Shown here in pieces: positions 6,568 through 11,997 of a stretch of DNA of 11,997 nt. Numbering within the stretch: the first letter of the stretch is position 1; each line of letters opens with the position of its first letter. The notes beneath the pieces were generated by a model. That model was given only the letters and a program-made list of their open reading frames with translations, did no database searches and was not told the DNA's origin. The translations under genes were made by a program, and so were the position numbers. The DNA comes from Gammaproteobacteria bacterium (GTDB lineage Bacteria; Pseudomonadota; Gammaproteobacteria; Arenicellales; Arenicellaceae), in the NCBI GenBank assembly GCA_030426005.1, contig JAUHZM010000071.1, positions 1-11,997 on the forward strand, in the 5' to 3' direction.

Positions 6568-8051
6568 GCGTGTACCGCCTCATCCGTATTTTCGGGTGTC
6601 GGCTCAATGCGGCGAATCTTGATCATGAACCAGGCAAAGATCAGCGTCATCAACGGGCTGAGTAAATTAAAAAAGCAATATGGCAAGTAGGTCATGGTCC
6701 CGATCCCCAACACTGCTGCATGATAGGCGCCGCAGGTGTTCCATGGGATCAGCACTGACGTCACTGTACCCGTATCTTCCAATGTACGACTGAGGTTCTC
6801 AGACTTATAACCCATGTCCTTATACAGACCAGCGTACATACGACCTGGAATAGCGACCGAAATATACTGATCTGAAGTGCTCAGATTGGTCACAATACAG
6901 GTACCCGCAGTACAAGCCACCAAACTGAAGAATCCGCTCACCAAGGATTTGACCGCCCGCATGATGCGCTGCAACATGCCGCAGGCCTCCATCACGCCGC
7001 CAAACGACATCGCTGCCAAAATCAGCCACACGGTCTCCAACATGCCGCGCATACCTGAGGCGCTAAAAAGATCGTTCAACATCTCGTTATTGGTCGGAAT
7101 ATCGATACCACCAAACAGCGTGGTCATAATAATCGAGTACAGAGCATAAGGTTCGCCAACTTGAATGAGGTCTGCTACAAGCTCACGTTGAAATAGTAGT
7201 GCACAGGCAATTCCCGCCAACACACCAGCAAACAGCGCGGGGATCGCATCCACGCGACGCATGATCAACCCGAGTGTGATAATCGGCGGCAACAATAGAC
7301 CAATATGGATATTGAAACGCTGGTCGATCGCTGTTAAAACATTCGCCACATCGACTTCGGTTGATGAGGTATCAATGTTCAATCCGATGATGGTAAACAA
7401 CACCAAGGTGATCCCCATGGAAGGGCCCGTGGTCAAAAATAAGTAGCGGATATGCGTGAACAGCGGTGTTTCGGTCACGGCAGCGGCGAGGTTTGTGGTA
7501 TCCGACAGCGGTGAAATTTTATCGCCAAAATAAGCGCCCGAAATAATCGCCCCACCAATCAATCCATCCGGAATCTCGAGTGCGCGCCCAACACCGACCA
7601 TCGCCAGACCAATGGTTGCGGCGGTCGACCAGGAGCTCCCACTCATTAAGGACGTAAGAGCACAGGCGATACAGCACGCAAGCAGAAAAATCGTTGGATT
7701 AAGGAGCTTAACCCCGTAATACACCAACATCGGCACCGTTCCACACAACAGCCAGATACTCGCCAACGCGCCGACCAGCATTAGGATCAGGATTGAGGGC
7801 ATCGCATTACTGATTGTTGAGATGACGCTCTCTTGTTGCTTATGCCACGGTGTGCCGCGCAGCAACCCGATCGCAGCAGCAAAGCCGGTCACAAGAATAA
7901 TGATTACCTGGCTCGAGCCACTCAGGGCATCATCGCCGTACACCCAAACATTCCACGAAAGTGCCGAGATCAGCACCAACACAGGCAAAAAAGCGAGCCA
8001 CAAAGGCATATCAGGTGTGCTTCGTTGCGCCGAAGTAGTATCAATATCCAT
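6564..8051 (-). CDS. nhaC: NhaC family Na+/H+ antiporter
   Basis: This 495-residue inner-membrane protein has about a dozen hydrophobic segments and the signatures of the NhaC branch of the ion transporter superfamily. SGSSWSTAATIG (137-148) and GAIISGAYFGDKISPLSDTTNLA (167-189) form the first conserved half. The related second-half motifs are VTNLSTSDQYISVAIPGRMY (387-406) and LEDTGTVTSVLIPWNTCGAYHA (424-445). NhaC proteins exchange cytoplasmic Na+ for external protons, supporting sodium and pH homeostasis; some relatives carry other substrates such as malate with lactate, so the ion pair is inferred. The ATG at 8049-8051 has no clear Shine-Dalgarno on the minus strand; Met15 is a possible alternative start. 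It is monocistronic in this window. A promoter with a central dyad lies just upstream (8087-8115). Confidence 0.93.
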   Translation of the reverse strand: MDIDTTSAQRSTPDMPLWLAFLPVLVLISALSWNVWVYGDDALSGSSQVIIILVTGFAAAIGLLRGTPWHKQQESVISTISNAMPSILILMLVGALASIWLLCGTVPMLVYYGVKLLNPTIFLLACCIACALTSLMSGSSWSTAATIGLAMVGVGRALEIPDGLIGGAIISGAYFGDKISPLSDTTNLAAAVTETPLFTHIRYLFLTTGPSMGITLVLFTIIGLNIDTSSTEVDVANVLTAIDQRFNIHIGLLLPPIITLGLIMRRVDAIPALFAGVLAGIACALLFQRELVADLIQVGEPYALYSIIMTTLFGGIDIPTNNEMLNDLFSASGMRGMLETVWLILAAMSFGGVMEACGMLQRIMRAVKSLVSGFFSLVACTAGTCIVTNLSTSDQYISVAIPGRMYAGLYKDMGYKSENLSRTLEDTGTVTSVLIPWNTCGAYHAAVLGIGTMTYLPYCFFNLLSPLMTLIFAWFMIKIRRIEPTPENTDEAVHA

Positions 8052-8086
8052 AAAAATTTATCTTTTTTTAGTTTTTCTAGTGGTGG

Positions 8087-8115
8087 ATTTTGTGAGGGGA
8101 ATTCTCACAAGTAAA
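8087..8115 (-). promoter_or_regulatory. Candidate sigma70 promoter for nhaC
   Basis: Read on the minus strand, TTTACT (plus-strand 8110-8115) is a 4/6 match to the -35 consensus and CAAAAT (plus-strand 8087-8092) is a 4/6 match to the -10, with exactly 17 bases between them. The predicted start of transcription would lie about 30 bases upstream of the nhaC ATG. The boxes are moderate, but the spacing, orientation and distance fit. Confidence 0.5.
8090..8110. repeat. Perfect 7-7-7 dyad, probable operator in the nhaC promoter
   Basis: TTGTGAG (8090-8096) and CTCACAA (8104-8110) are exact reverse complements separated by GGGAATT. The dyad spans the whole spacer of the candidate nhaC promoter and touches both boxes, which is where a repressor or a spacer-binding activator would act. 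The half-site resembles LacI-family half-sites, but the centre is longer, so the binding protein is unknown. Confidence 0.6.
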
Positions 8116-8209
8116 GAGCGACCCAGTGAATTTCAAACTTCTCAAGATTCATTTGCGGTATTCGGATAATCGTATACCTCGACGAAAATGTACAGAAAAG
8201 CCTGAGGAT

Positions 8210-8231
8210 CACCAATCAGACACCAATCTGA
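8210..8231. repeat. Tandem 11-bp repeat that is also an inverted repeat
   Basis: CACCAATCAGA (8210-8220) is followed directly by CACCAATCTGA (8221-8231), a tandem pair with one mismatch. The mismatch creates a second symmetry: ATCAGA (8215-8220) and TCTGAT (8227-8232) are reverse complements with a 6-base centre. The 11-bp period equals about one helical turn, so two protein subunits could bind the same DNA face. Confidence 0.5.
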
Positions 8232-8279
8232 TGCGGGTCGTTAATCACCGTTTTAGGGCTACTAAGCGCTGCGACTTGT

Positions 8280-8351
8280 AAACCACCAACCGAAACCAGA
8301 TTTACCTTGTTGACAAGGAAAAACTGGCGTAGGATTAAAAGTTGGTGGTTT
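8280..8351. repeat. Nested inverted repeat upstream of the TonB receptor gene
   Basis: AAACCACCAAC (8280-8290) and GTTGGTGGTTT (8341-8351) are perfect 11-bp reverse complements 50 bases apart. Inside lies a second dyad, CCTTGT-TG-ACAAGG (8305-8318). As RNA it could fold as an outer 11-bp stem with an inner CCUUG/CAAGG hairpin; as DNA the arms could be paired operators around the promoter below. Confidence 0.6.
8310..8338 (+). promoter_or_regulatory. Candidate promoter for the TonB-dependent receptor gene
   Basis: TTGACA at 8310-8315 is a perfect -35 box. At 17-base spacing the -10 position reads GATTAA (8333-8338), only a 3/6 match, so the promoter would be weak or activator-dependent. The -35 lies in the middle of the CCTTGT-TG-ACAAGG dyad, so a protein bound there would occlude it. 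The predicted leader would be roughly 95 bases. Confidence 0.4.
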
Positions 8352-8363
8352 TGTTGCAACAAA
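8350..8363. repeat. Perfect 14-bp palindrome TTTGTTGCAACAAA
   Basis: This self-complementary sequence lies just downstream of the candidate receptor promoter and directly abuts the right arm of the larger inverted repeat. The position near the predicted transcription start is typical of a repressor operator. The regulator is unknown. Confidence 0.5.
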
Positions 8364-8406
8364 TTGACCTCAAAACAACAGATTACCAGACATAACCTGA
8401 ATAACA

Positions 8407-8425
8407 GTGAATCCAACCGGTTCAC
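8407..8425 (+). promoter_or_regulatory. Hairpin abutting the receptor gene's ribosome binding site
   Basis: GTGAA (8407-8411) pairs with TTCAC (8421-8425), extended by CC (8413-8414) with GG (8419-8420) across a one-base bulge, leaving a 4-base loop. The AGGAG ribosome binding site starts at the very next base (8426-8430), 11 bases before the ATG. The hairpin could tune ribosome access or stabilise the 5' end of the mRNA. Confidence 0.35.
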
Positions 8426-8441
8426 AGGAGAGTAATTAGTT

Positions 8442-10934
8442 ATGAGAAAGTTCCAACCCAGAGCACTTGCACTGGCGGTTGCTGTCGCTTCTCTAGGCAG
8501 CGTCACAACGCCAAGCTTCGCTCAAGAAGATCGTGTGATCGAAGAAATCGTGACCATCGGTACCCGCGGTAAACCGAGATCAGCAACCGACTCAGTTGCT
8601 GCGGTAGACGTGATTTCAGCAAGCGACTTCGTTTCTCAAGGTGGTGTCGACACCAGCAACCTACTGCGAAATGTCGTACCTTCATTCAACGTGAACGACC
8701 AGCCAATCTCTGATGCTGCTACTCTCGTTCGACCAGCTAACCTACGTGGCTTGGCACCTGACCACACGCTGGTACTGGTAAATGGCCAGCGCCGTCACCG
8801 TGCTGCGGTTATTACGTGGCTGGGCAATGGTATTTCTGATGGCTCACAAGGCCCAGATATTGCTGCTATTCCAGCGCTTGCATTGCAAAGCGTTGAAGTA
8901 TTGCGTGATGGTGCAGCGGCACAATACGGTTCTGACGCAATCGCAGGCGTAATCAACTTCAACCTTAAGAACTCTGATTCTGAAGGTTCTTTTGAAGCCC
9001 GTTACGGTCAATACACCGAAGGCGAATACCAATACACGCTGGCGTATAACCAAGGCTTCGCGATCGGCGATGGCTTCCTGAACCTGACTGCCGAATACTC
9101 GGAAGCAGAAGCAACTGACCGTTCAGTACAACGTGCCGACGCCGCTGGCTTGATTGCTGCTGGTTACCAAGGCGTAAACGATCCTGCTCAAGTCTGGGGT
9201 AGCCCAGAAATCGATGGCGACATCAAATTGTGGGCCAACTTTGGCACTCAGTTAACTGAAAGCGTTGAGCTATTCGGTAACGCCAACTACAACACCAAAA
9301 CGGTCACCGGCGGCTTCTACTATCGTAACCCAACTAACCGCGGTGGTGTTTACAGTGCTGATGGCGGCGAAACGCTACTGATTGGCGACCTAACACCAGA
9401 CGACGGTGTCGGCTGCCCGGTTGTTACCCTGAACGGTGTGACACCAGATCCAGATGCGTTCGCGCAAGTGGTTGCGGACCCGAACTGTTTCTCATTCCAA
9501 GAACTGATCCCAGGCGGTTTCACACCAAACTTTGGTGGTGATGTCACTGACCAATCTTTATTACTTGGATTGCGTGGCGAAACCGACGGCGGCCTGTTCT
9601 GGTCTGTCACCGGTTATTACGGCGCCAACGAAGCGGACTTCTTTATTAACAACACAGTTAACGCCAGCCTTGGTCCAAACACACCTCGCGATTTCAATCC
9701 TGGTGCCTATGAACAGCAAGACCTGAACCTGAACGCAGACTTCAGCATGCCATTGTCAGACACAGTGACACTGGCGTTCGGTGCGGAATACCGTAACGAA
9801 GAGTTCTCAATCGTTGCCGGTCAAGCTGAGTCTTACATCGACGGCGGTCTTGGCACACAAGGCTTCTCGACCTCAACGAACGGCTTCCCAGGTTTCTCAC
9901 CTGCGATTGCTGGCTCATTTGATCGTGCCAACACCTCGGTCTACACCGACCTAGAATGGCAAGCAAGTGATGCGTTGATCGTAGCAGCAGCGTTGCGTTA
10001 TGAAGACTTTGATGACTTTGGCGACACTACCAACTACAAGTTAGGCTTGAACTACGCATTCACCGACACGTTCGGTATGCGTGCCACAGTTAGCTCTGGT
10101 TTCAAAGCACCAACCCCAGGTCAGTCTAGCGCGTCGAATATCTCTACACAGATTATTCAAGGTGTGTTGACTAACCAAGGTGTGATTCCACCTGACAGCC
10201 CAGCAGCACGTCTGCGTGGCGGCGGCCCATTGGGTCCAGAGGAGTCACAAAACTTCACTCTGGGTGCGTATTTCTCAGCTGGCCCAGTTGATGTGACCGT
10301 TGACTACTTCGATATCGATGTAGAAGATCGTTTGAGCCTTTCTAATGACTTCACGCTTACAGCGGAGGACATTGCAACACTGGCCGGTCAGGGCATCGAT
10401 GCATCAGATATCTCACAATTCCGTTTCTTCACTAACCAATTCGACACCAACACCAGCGGTTTTGATGTTGTTGCATCATGGAATACTGATTGGTTAGGTG
10501 GATCAACGGCGTGGAATATCGCGTATAACTACACCGACACTGAAGTCACGCGCCGTAACCCGAACTTGTTGAACGACAACCGTGTCAACTTGATCGAAAA
10601 CGGCACGCCAGACACTCGTTGGAACTTAACCGCCAACCATCAACTTGAAAAAGTTCGCTTGTTGGCTCGCGTAAGTTACTACGGTGAGTTCTATGACAAC
10701 GAAGCAGGCGGCGACTTTGATTCAAATGTGTTGCTGGACCTAGAAGCGGGCTACAACTACTCTGACGCGTTAACCCTGACATTGGGTGCTCGTAACGTGA
10801 CGGATGAGCAAGGCTGTTCAACCGATGTTTGCGGTCAAACACCATCTCGCATCCTGGGCTTACCATACAGCCAGTTCAGTCCTTTCGGATTTAACGGCAC
10901 ATTTATCTACGCACGCGCAACCTACAACTTCTAG
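8442..10934 (+). CDS. TonB-dependent outer-membrane receptor
   Basis: The 830-residue precursor has a signal peptide with likely cleavage at SFA-QE (27/28), and a TonB box-like segment IEEIVTIG (33-40). A plug domain follows (about 45-176) with NLRGLAPDHTLVLVNGQRRH (100-119) and the end-of-plug signature VEVLRDGAAAQYGSDAIAGV (151-170). The remainder is a 22-strand-type barrel ending in the aromatic strand YARATYNF. Such receptors use TonB-ExbBD energy to import scarce ligands across the outer membrane. There is no N-terminal FecA-like signalling domain. Cys325/Cys349 and Cys792/Cys797 may form loop disulfides. Codons are strongly biased (mostly CGT for Arg, AAC for Asn), unlike the metabolic genes to the left, which suggests high expression. 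The ligand (siderophore, sugar, peptide or other) cannot be read from the sequence. The start is fixed by AGGAG at 8426-8430 and the signal peptide. Confidence 0.94.
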   Translation: MRKFQPRALALAVAVASLGSVTTPSFAQEDRVIEEIVTIGTRGKPRSATDSVAAVDVISASDFVSQGGVDTSNLLRNVVPSFNVNDQPISDAATLVRPANLRGLAPDHTLVLVNGQRRHRAAVITWLGNGISDGSQGPDIAAIPALALQSVEVLRDGAAAQYGSDAIAGVINFNLKNSDSEGSFEARYGQYTEGEYQYTLAYNQGFAIGDGFLNLTAEYSEAEATDRSVQRADAAGLIAAGYQGVNDPAQVWGSPEIDGDIKLWANFGTQLTESVELFGNANYNTKTVTGGFYYRNPTNRGGVYSADGGETLLIGDLTPDDGVGCPVVTLNGVTPDPDAFAQVVADPNCFSFQELIPGGFTPNFGGDVTDQSLLLGLRGETDGGLFWSVTGYYGANEADFFINNTVNASLGPNTPRDFNPGAYEQQDLNLNADFSMPLSDTVTLAFGAEYRNEEFSIVAGQAESYIDGGLGTQGFSTSTNGFPGFSPAIAGSFDRANTSVYTDLEWQASDALIVAAALRYEDFDDFGDTTNYKLGLNYAFTDTFGMRATVSSGFKAPTPGQSSASNISTQIIQGVLTNQGVIPPDSPAARLRGGGPLGPEESQNFTLGAYFSAGPVDVTVDYFDIDVEDRLSLSNDFTLTAEDIATLAGQGIDASDISQFRFFTNQFDTNTSGFDVVASWNTDWLGGSTAWNIAYNYTDTEVTRRNPNLLNDNRVNLIENGTPDTRWNLTANHQLEKVRLLARVSYYGEFYDNEAGGDFDSNVLLDLEAGYNYSDALTLTLGARNVTDEQGCSTDVCGQTPSRILGLPYSQFSPFGFNGTFIYARATYNF

Positions 10935-10956
10935 TCGTAGGCGCGGCAAGTCCAAG

Positions 10957-10990
10957 AGAACGGGCGTCGAGATCGGCGCCCGTTTTTTTT
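10957..10990 (+). terminator. Intrinsic terminator after the TonB receptor gene
   Basis: ACGGGCGTC (10960-10968) pairs with GGCGCCCGT (10975-10983) through 9 base pairs including one G-U, with loop GAGATC, followed by an uninterrupted T-tract to 10990. The upstream A bases extend the stem into the T-tract. It lies 25 bases after the receptor stop codon and should strongly limit read-through into the symporter gene. Confidence 0.93.
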
Positions 10991-10992
10991 GC

Positions 10993-11006
10993 CCACTGAT
11001 CAGTGG
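10993..11006. repeat. Perfect 14-bp palindrome CCACTGATCAGTGG, probable operator
   Basis: This palindrome begins 2 bases after the terminator T-tract and lies upstream of the candidate -10 of the symporter gene, covering the expected -35 position. It has no T-tract of its own, so it is not a second terminator; a dimeric regulator site is the simplest reading. Confidence 0.5.
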
Positions 11007-11015
11007 CAAATCCCG

Positions 11016-11021
11016 TATACT
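11016..11021 (+). promoter_or_regulatory. Candidate -10 box (TATACT) for the AGCS symporter gene
   Basis: TATACT matches 5 of 6 positions of the -10 consensus. No acceptable -35 exists at 16-18 base spacing (CCACTG at 17), because that position is taken by the 14-bp palindrome. The predicted leader is about 30 bases. The promoter may rely on an activator at the palindrome, or be repressed there. Confidence 0.35.
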
Positions 11022-11056
11022 GATCGCTTCGAATAACAACAACTCCTCGTTTTGCT

Positions 11057-11997
11057 ATGCAAGAAACCGTAAACTTTTTAAACGGCATCATCTGGAGCCC
11101 AGCATTGGTCTACCTATGCTTGGCAGCCGGCCTGTTCTACACGATTCTCACTCGCGGCTTACAAGTGCGCCTTTTCGGTGAAATGATTCGCCTGTTGAAG
11201 TCTGGCAAGGGCTCGGACCAGGGCATCTCCCCGTTCCAGGCTCTGGCGGTGTCATTGTCTGGGCGAGTAGGTACCGGCAATATCGCTGGTGTTGCTGCCG
11301 CTATTGGTTTTGGCGGTCCAGGCGCCGTGTTCTGGATGTGGATTGTCGCCATCTTTGGTGCAGCCACGGCTTATATTGAAGCCACGCTAGCACAGATGTA
11401 CAAAGAGGTTCACGATGGTGAGTATCGCGGTGGACCGGCTTACTACATCGAAAAAGCCATGGGCCAAACCTGGTATTCCTGGATTTTCGCGATTGCTACG
11501 ATTCTTGCTTGCGGCTTCCTGTTACCGACTGTGCAGTCGAATGCAATCGGTAACGCGGTGACGCAAACATTGGGCGAAGGCACCTTGGTTGAGACCGCCA
11601 TGGGGACATTGAGTTCAACCAAAATCATCACTGGCGCAATCATTGTCACCGTTCTCGGTTTCATTATTTTCGGCGGTGTGAAACGAATCGCAGGTTTCGC
11701 GCAGTTTGTAGTGCCATTTATGGCCATCGCATATATCGTCTTCGCATTAGCGATCATTGCCCTTAACTTAAGCGAGTTACCACGCATCTTTATGTTGATT
11801 GTCGGTGACGCTTTCACACCGATGGCAGGCTTTGGCGCAGCGATTGGCTGGGGCGTGAAACGAGGCATCTACTCCAACGAAGCAGGACAAGGCACAGCGC
11901 CACATGCCGCTGCGGCCGCGGAAGTAGATCATCCAGCACAACAAGGCCTGGTGCAATCGTTCTCAATCTACATCGACACCTTGTTTGTGTGCACCGC
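11057..11997 (+). CDS. AGCS family amino acid (alanine/glycine):cation symporter (partial, C-terminus missing)
   Basis: The first 313 codons of an inner-membrane sodium- or proton-coupled amino acid importer are visible; the frame is open to the right edge, and family members are usually about 450-550 residues. Signatures are VSLSGRVGTGNIAGVAAAIG (65-84) with GGPGAVFWMW (86-95), the RGGPAYYIEKAMG loop (124-136), GGVKRIAGFAQFVVPFMA (206-223) and GVKRGIYSNEAGQGTAPHAA (266-285). Hydrophobic segments appear at about 14-32, 70-100, 140-160, 188-207 and 216-238. Characterised members (DagA, AlsT, AgcS) carry alanine, glycine or sometimes glutamine; the substrate here is inferred only at family level. 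The ATG at 11057 gives the expected short N-terminal helix (MQETVNFLNGIIWSPALVYL), but no Shine-Dalgarno precedes it. It follows the receptor gene by 122 bases, across a terminator. Confidence 0.92.
   Translation, partial: MQETVNFLNGIIWSPALVYLCLAAGLFYTILTRGLQVRLFGEMIRLLKSGKGSDQGISPFQALAVSLSGRVGTGNIAGVAAAIGFGGPGAVFWMWIVAIFGAATAYIEATLAQMYKEVHDGEYRGGPAYYIEKAMGQTWYSWIFAIATILACGFLLPTVQSNAIGNAVTQTLGEGTLVETAMGTLSSTKIITGAIIVTVLGFIIFGGVKRIAGFAQFVVPFMAIAYIVFALAIIALNLSELPRIFMLIVGDAFTPMAGFGAAIGWGVKRGIYSNEAGQGTAPHAAAAAEVDHPAQQGLVQSFSIYIDTLFVCT

Larger units (their letters stand above)
8052..8441. other. 390-bp divergent regulatory region between nhaC and the TonB receptor gene
   Basis: This stretch holds no credible gene on either strand. 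It separates divergent starts and is dense with symmetrical elements, listed separately: the nhaC promoter with its dyad (8087-8115), a tandem 11-mer (8210-8231), a nested inverted repeat around a TTGACA box (8280-8351), a 14-bp palindrome (8350-8363) and a hairpin abutting the receptor ribosome binding site (8407-8425). The part from 8116 to 8209 shows nothing I can name. Confidence 0.8.

Noticed and set aside
8091..8109. CRP-like site (TGTGA...TCACA)
   Set aside because: The half-sites match, but the spacer is 9 bases rather than the 6 required for CRP binding, so another regulator is more likely.
7822..8169. Open frame antisense to the start of nhaC
   Set aside because: It is a shadow of the nhaC coding frame with no domain signature; nhaC itself is unambiguous.
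8161..8178. Fur box suggested by GATAAT near the receptor gene
   Set aside because: Only one GATAAT unit is present and the neighbouring bases do not continue the repeat or its inverse, so iron control is not supported.
8216..8506. 96-codon open frame on the minus strand
   Set aside because: It lies antisense to the receptor leader and signal peptide, has no recognisable domain or ribosome binding site, and crosses the repeat-rich regulatory region.
10804..11181. 125-codon plus-strand open frame bridging the receptor end and symporter start
   Set aside because: It runs out of frame through two clear genes and through the intrinsic terminator; its composition is that of an out-of-frame translation.
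11443..11868. 141-codon minus-strand open frame inside the symporter gene
   Set aside because: It is antisense to conserved AGCS motifs and shows only low-complexity basic and hydrophobic sequence.

Overview
The window reads as a chromosomal segment of a gammaproteobacterium, probably free-living and aquatic. The evidence is the gene order pilU-pilT / yggS-proC-yggT-metX-metW, which matches the Pseudomonas-type arrangement, together with an outer-membrane TonB-dependent receptor and two secondary transporters (NhaC and AGCS families), which are presumably sodium-coupled. The genus cannot be fixed from sequence alone. No tRNA, rRNA, CRISPR array, insertion sequence or phage gene was seen.

Left block (1-1234, minus strand): the first 51 codons of pilU, cut by the window edge, preceded by a complete pilT. 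These are the paired ATPases that retract type IV pili. A 72-bp divergent spacer (1235-1306) separates them from the plus-strand block.

Plus-strand metabolic block (1307-6567): yggS (PLP homeostasis), proC (last step of proline synthesis), yggT (membrane protein), metX and metW (homoserine acylation for methionine), yehS (DUF1456) and an orphan formyltransferase-fold enzyme. Gaps shrink along the block: 117, 57 and 17 bp, then overlaps of 4, 4 and 1 bp. The last four genes are therefore almost certainly co-transcribed and translationally coupled. The yehS plus formyltransferase tail is the least explained part of the window.

The formyltransferase runs into nhaC from the opposite strand. Both stop codons lie in one CTAG palindrome (6564-6567), so there is no room for a conventional terminator between them. 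nhaC (minus strand) encodes a predicted Na+/H+ antiporter. Its promoter candidate carries a perfect dyad in the spacer between -35 and -10.

The 390-bp gap between nhaC and the receptor gene (8052-8441) contains no gene but is rich in symmetry. It holds the nhaC dyad, a tandem 11-mer that is also an inverted repeat, an 11-bp inverted repeat enclosing a perfect TTGACA -35 box inside its own palindrome, a 14-bp palindrome, and a hairpin touching the receptor's ribosome binding site.

Right block (8442-11997, plus strand): a complete 830-residue TonB-dependent receptor with a strong intrinsic terminator, then a perfect 14-bp palindrome and the first 313 codons of an AGCS-family amino acid:cation symporter cut by the window edge. 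The receptor moves an unidentified ligand across the outer membrane. The symporter probably imports alanine or glycine across the inner membrane. The terminator and a separate promoter candidate argue against a simple operon between the two.
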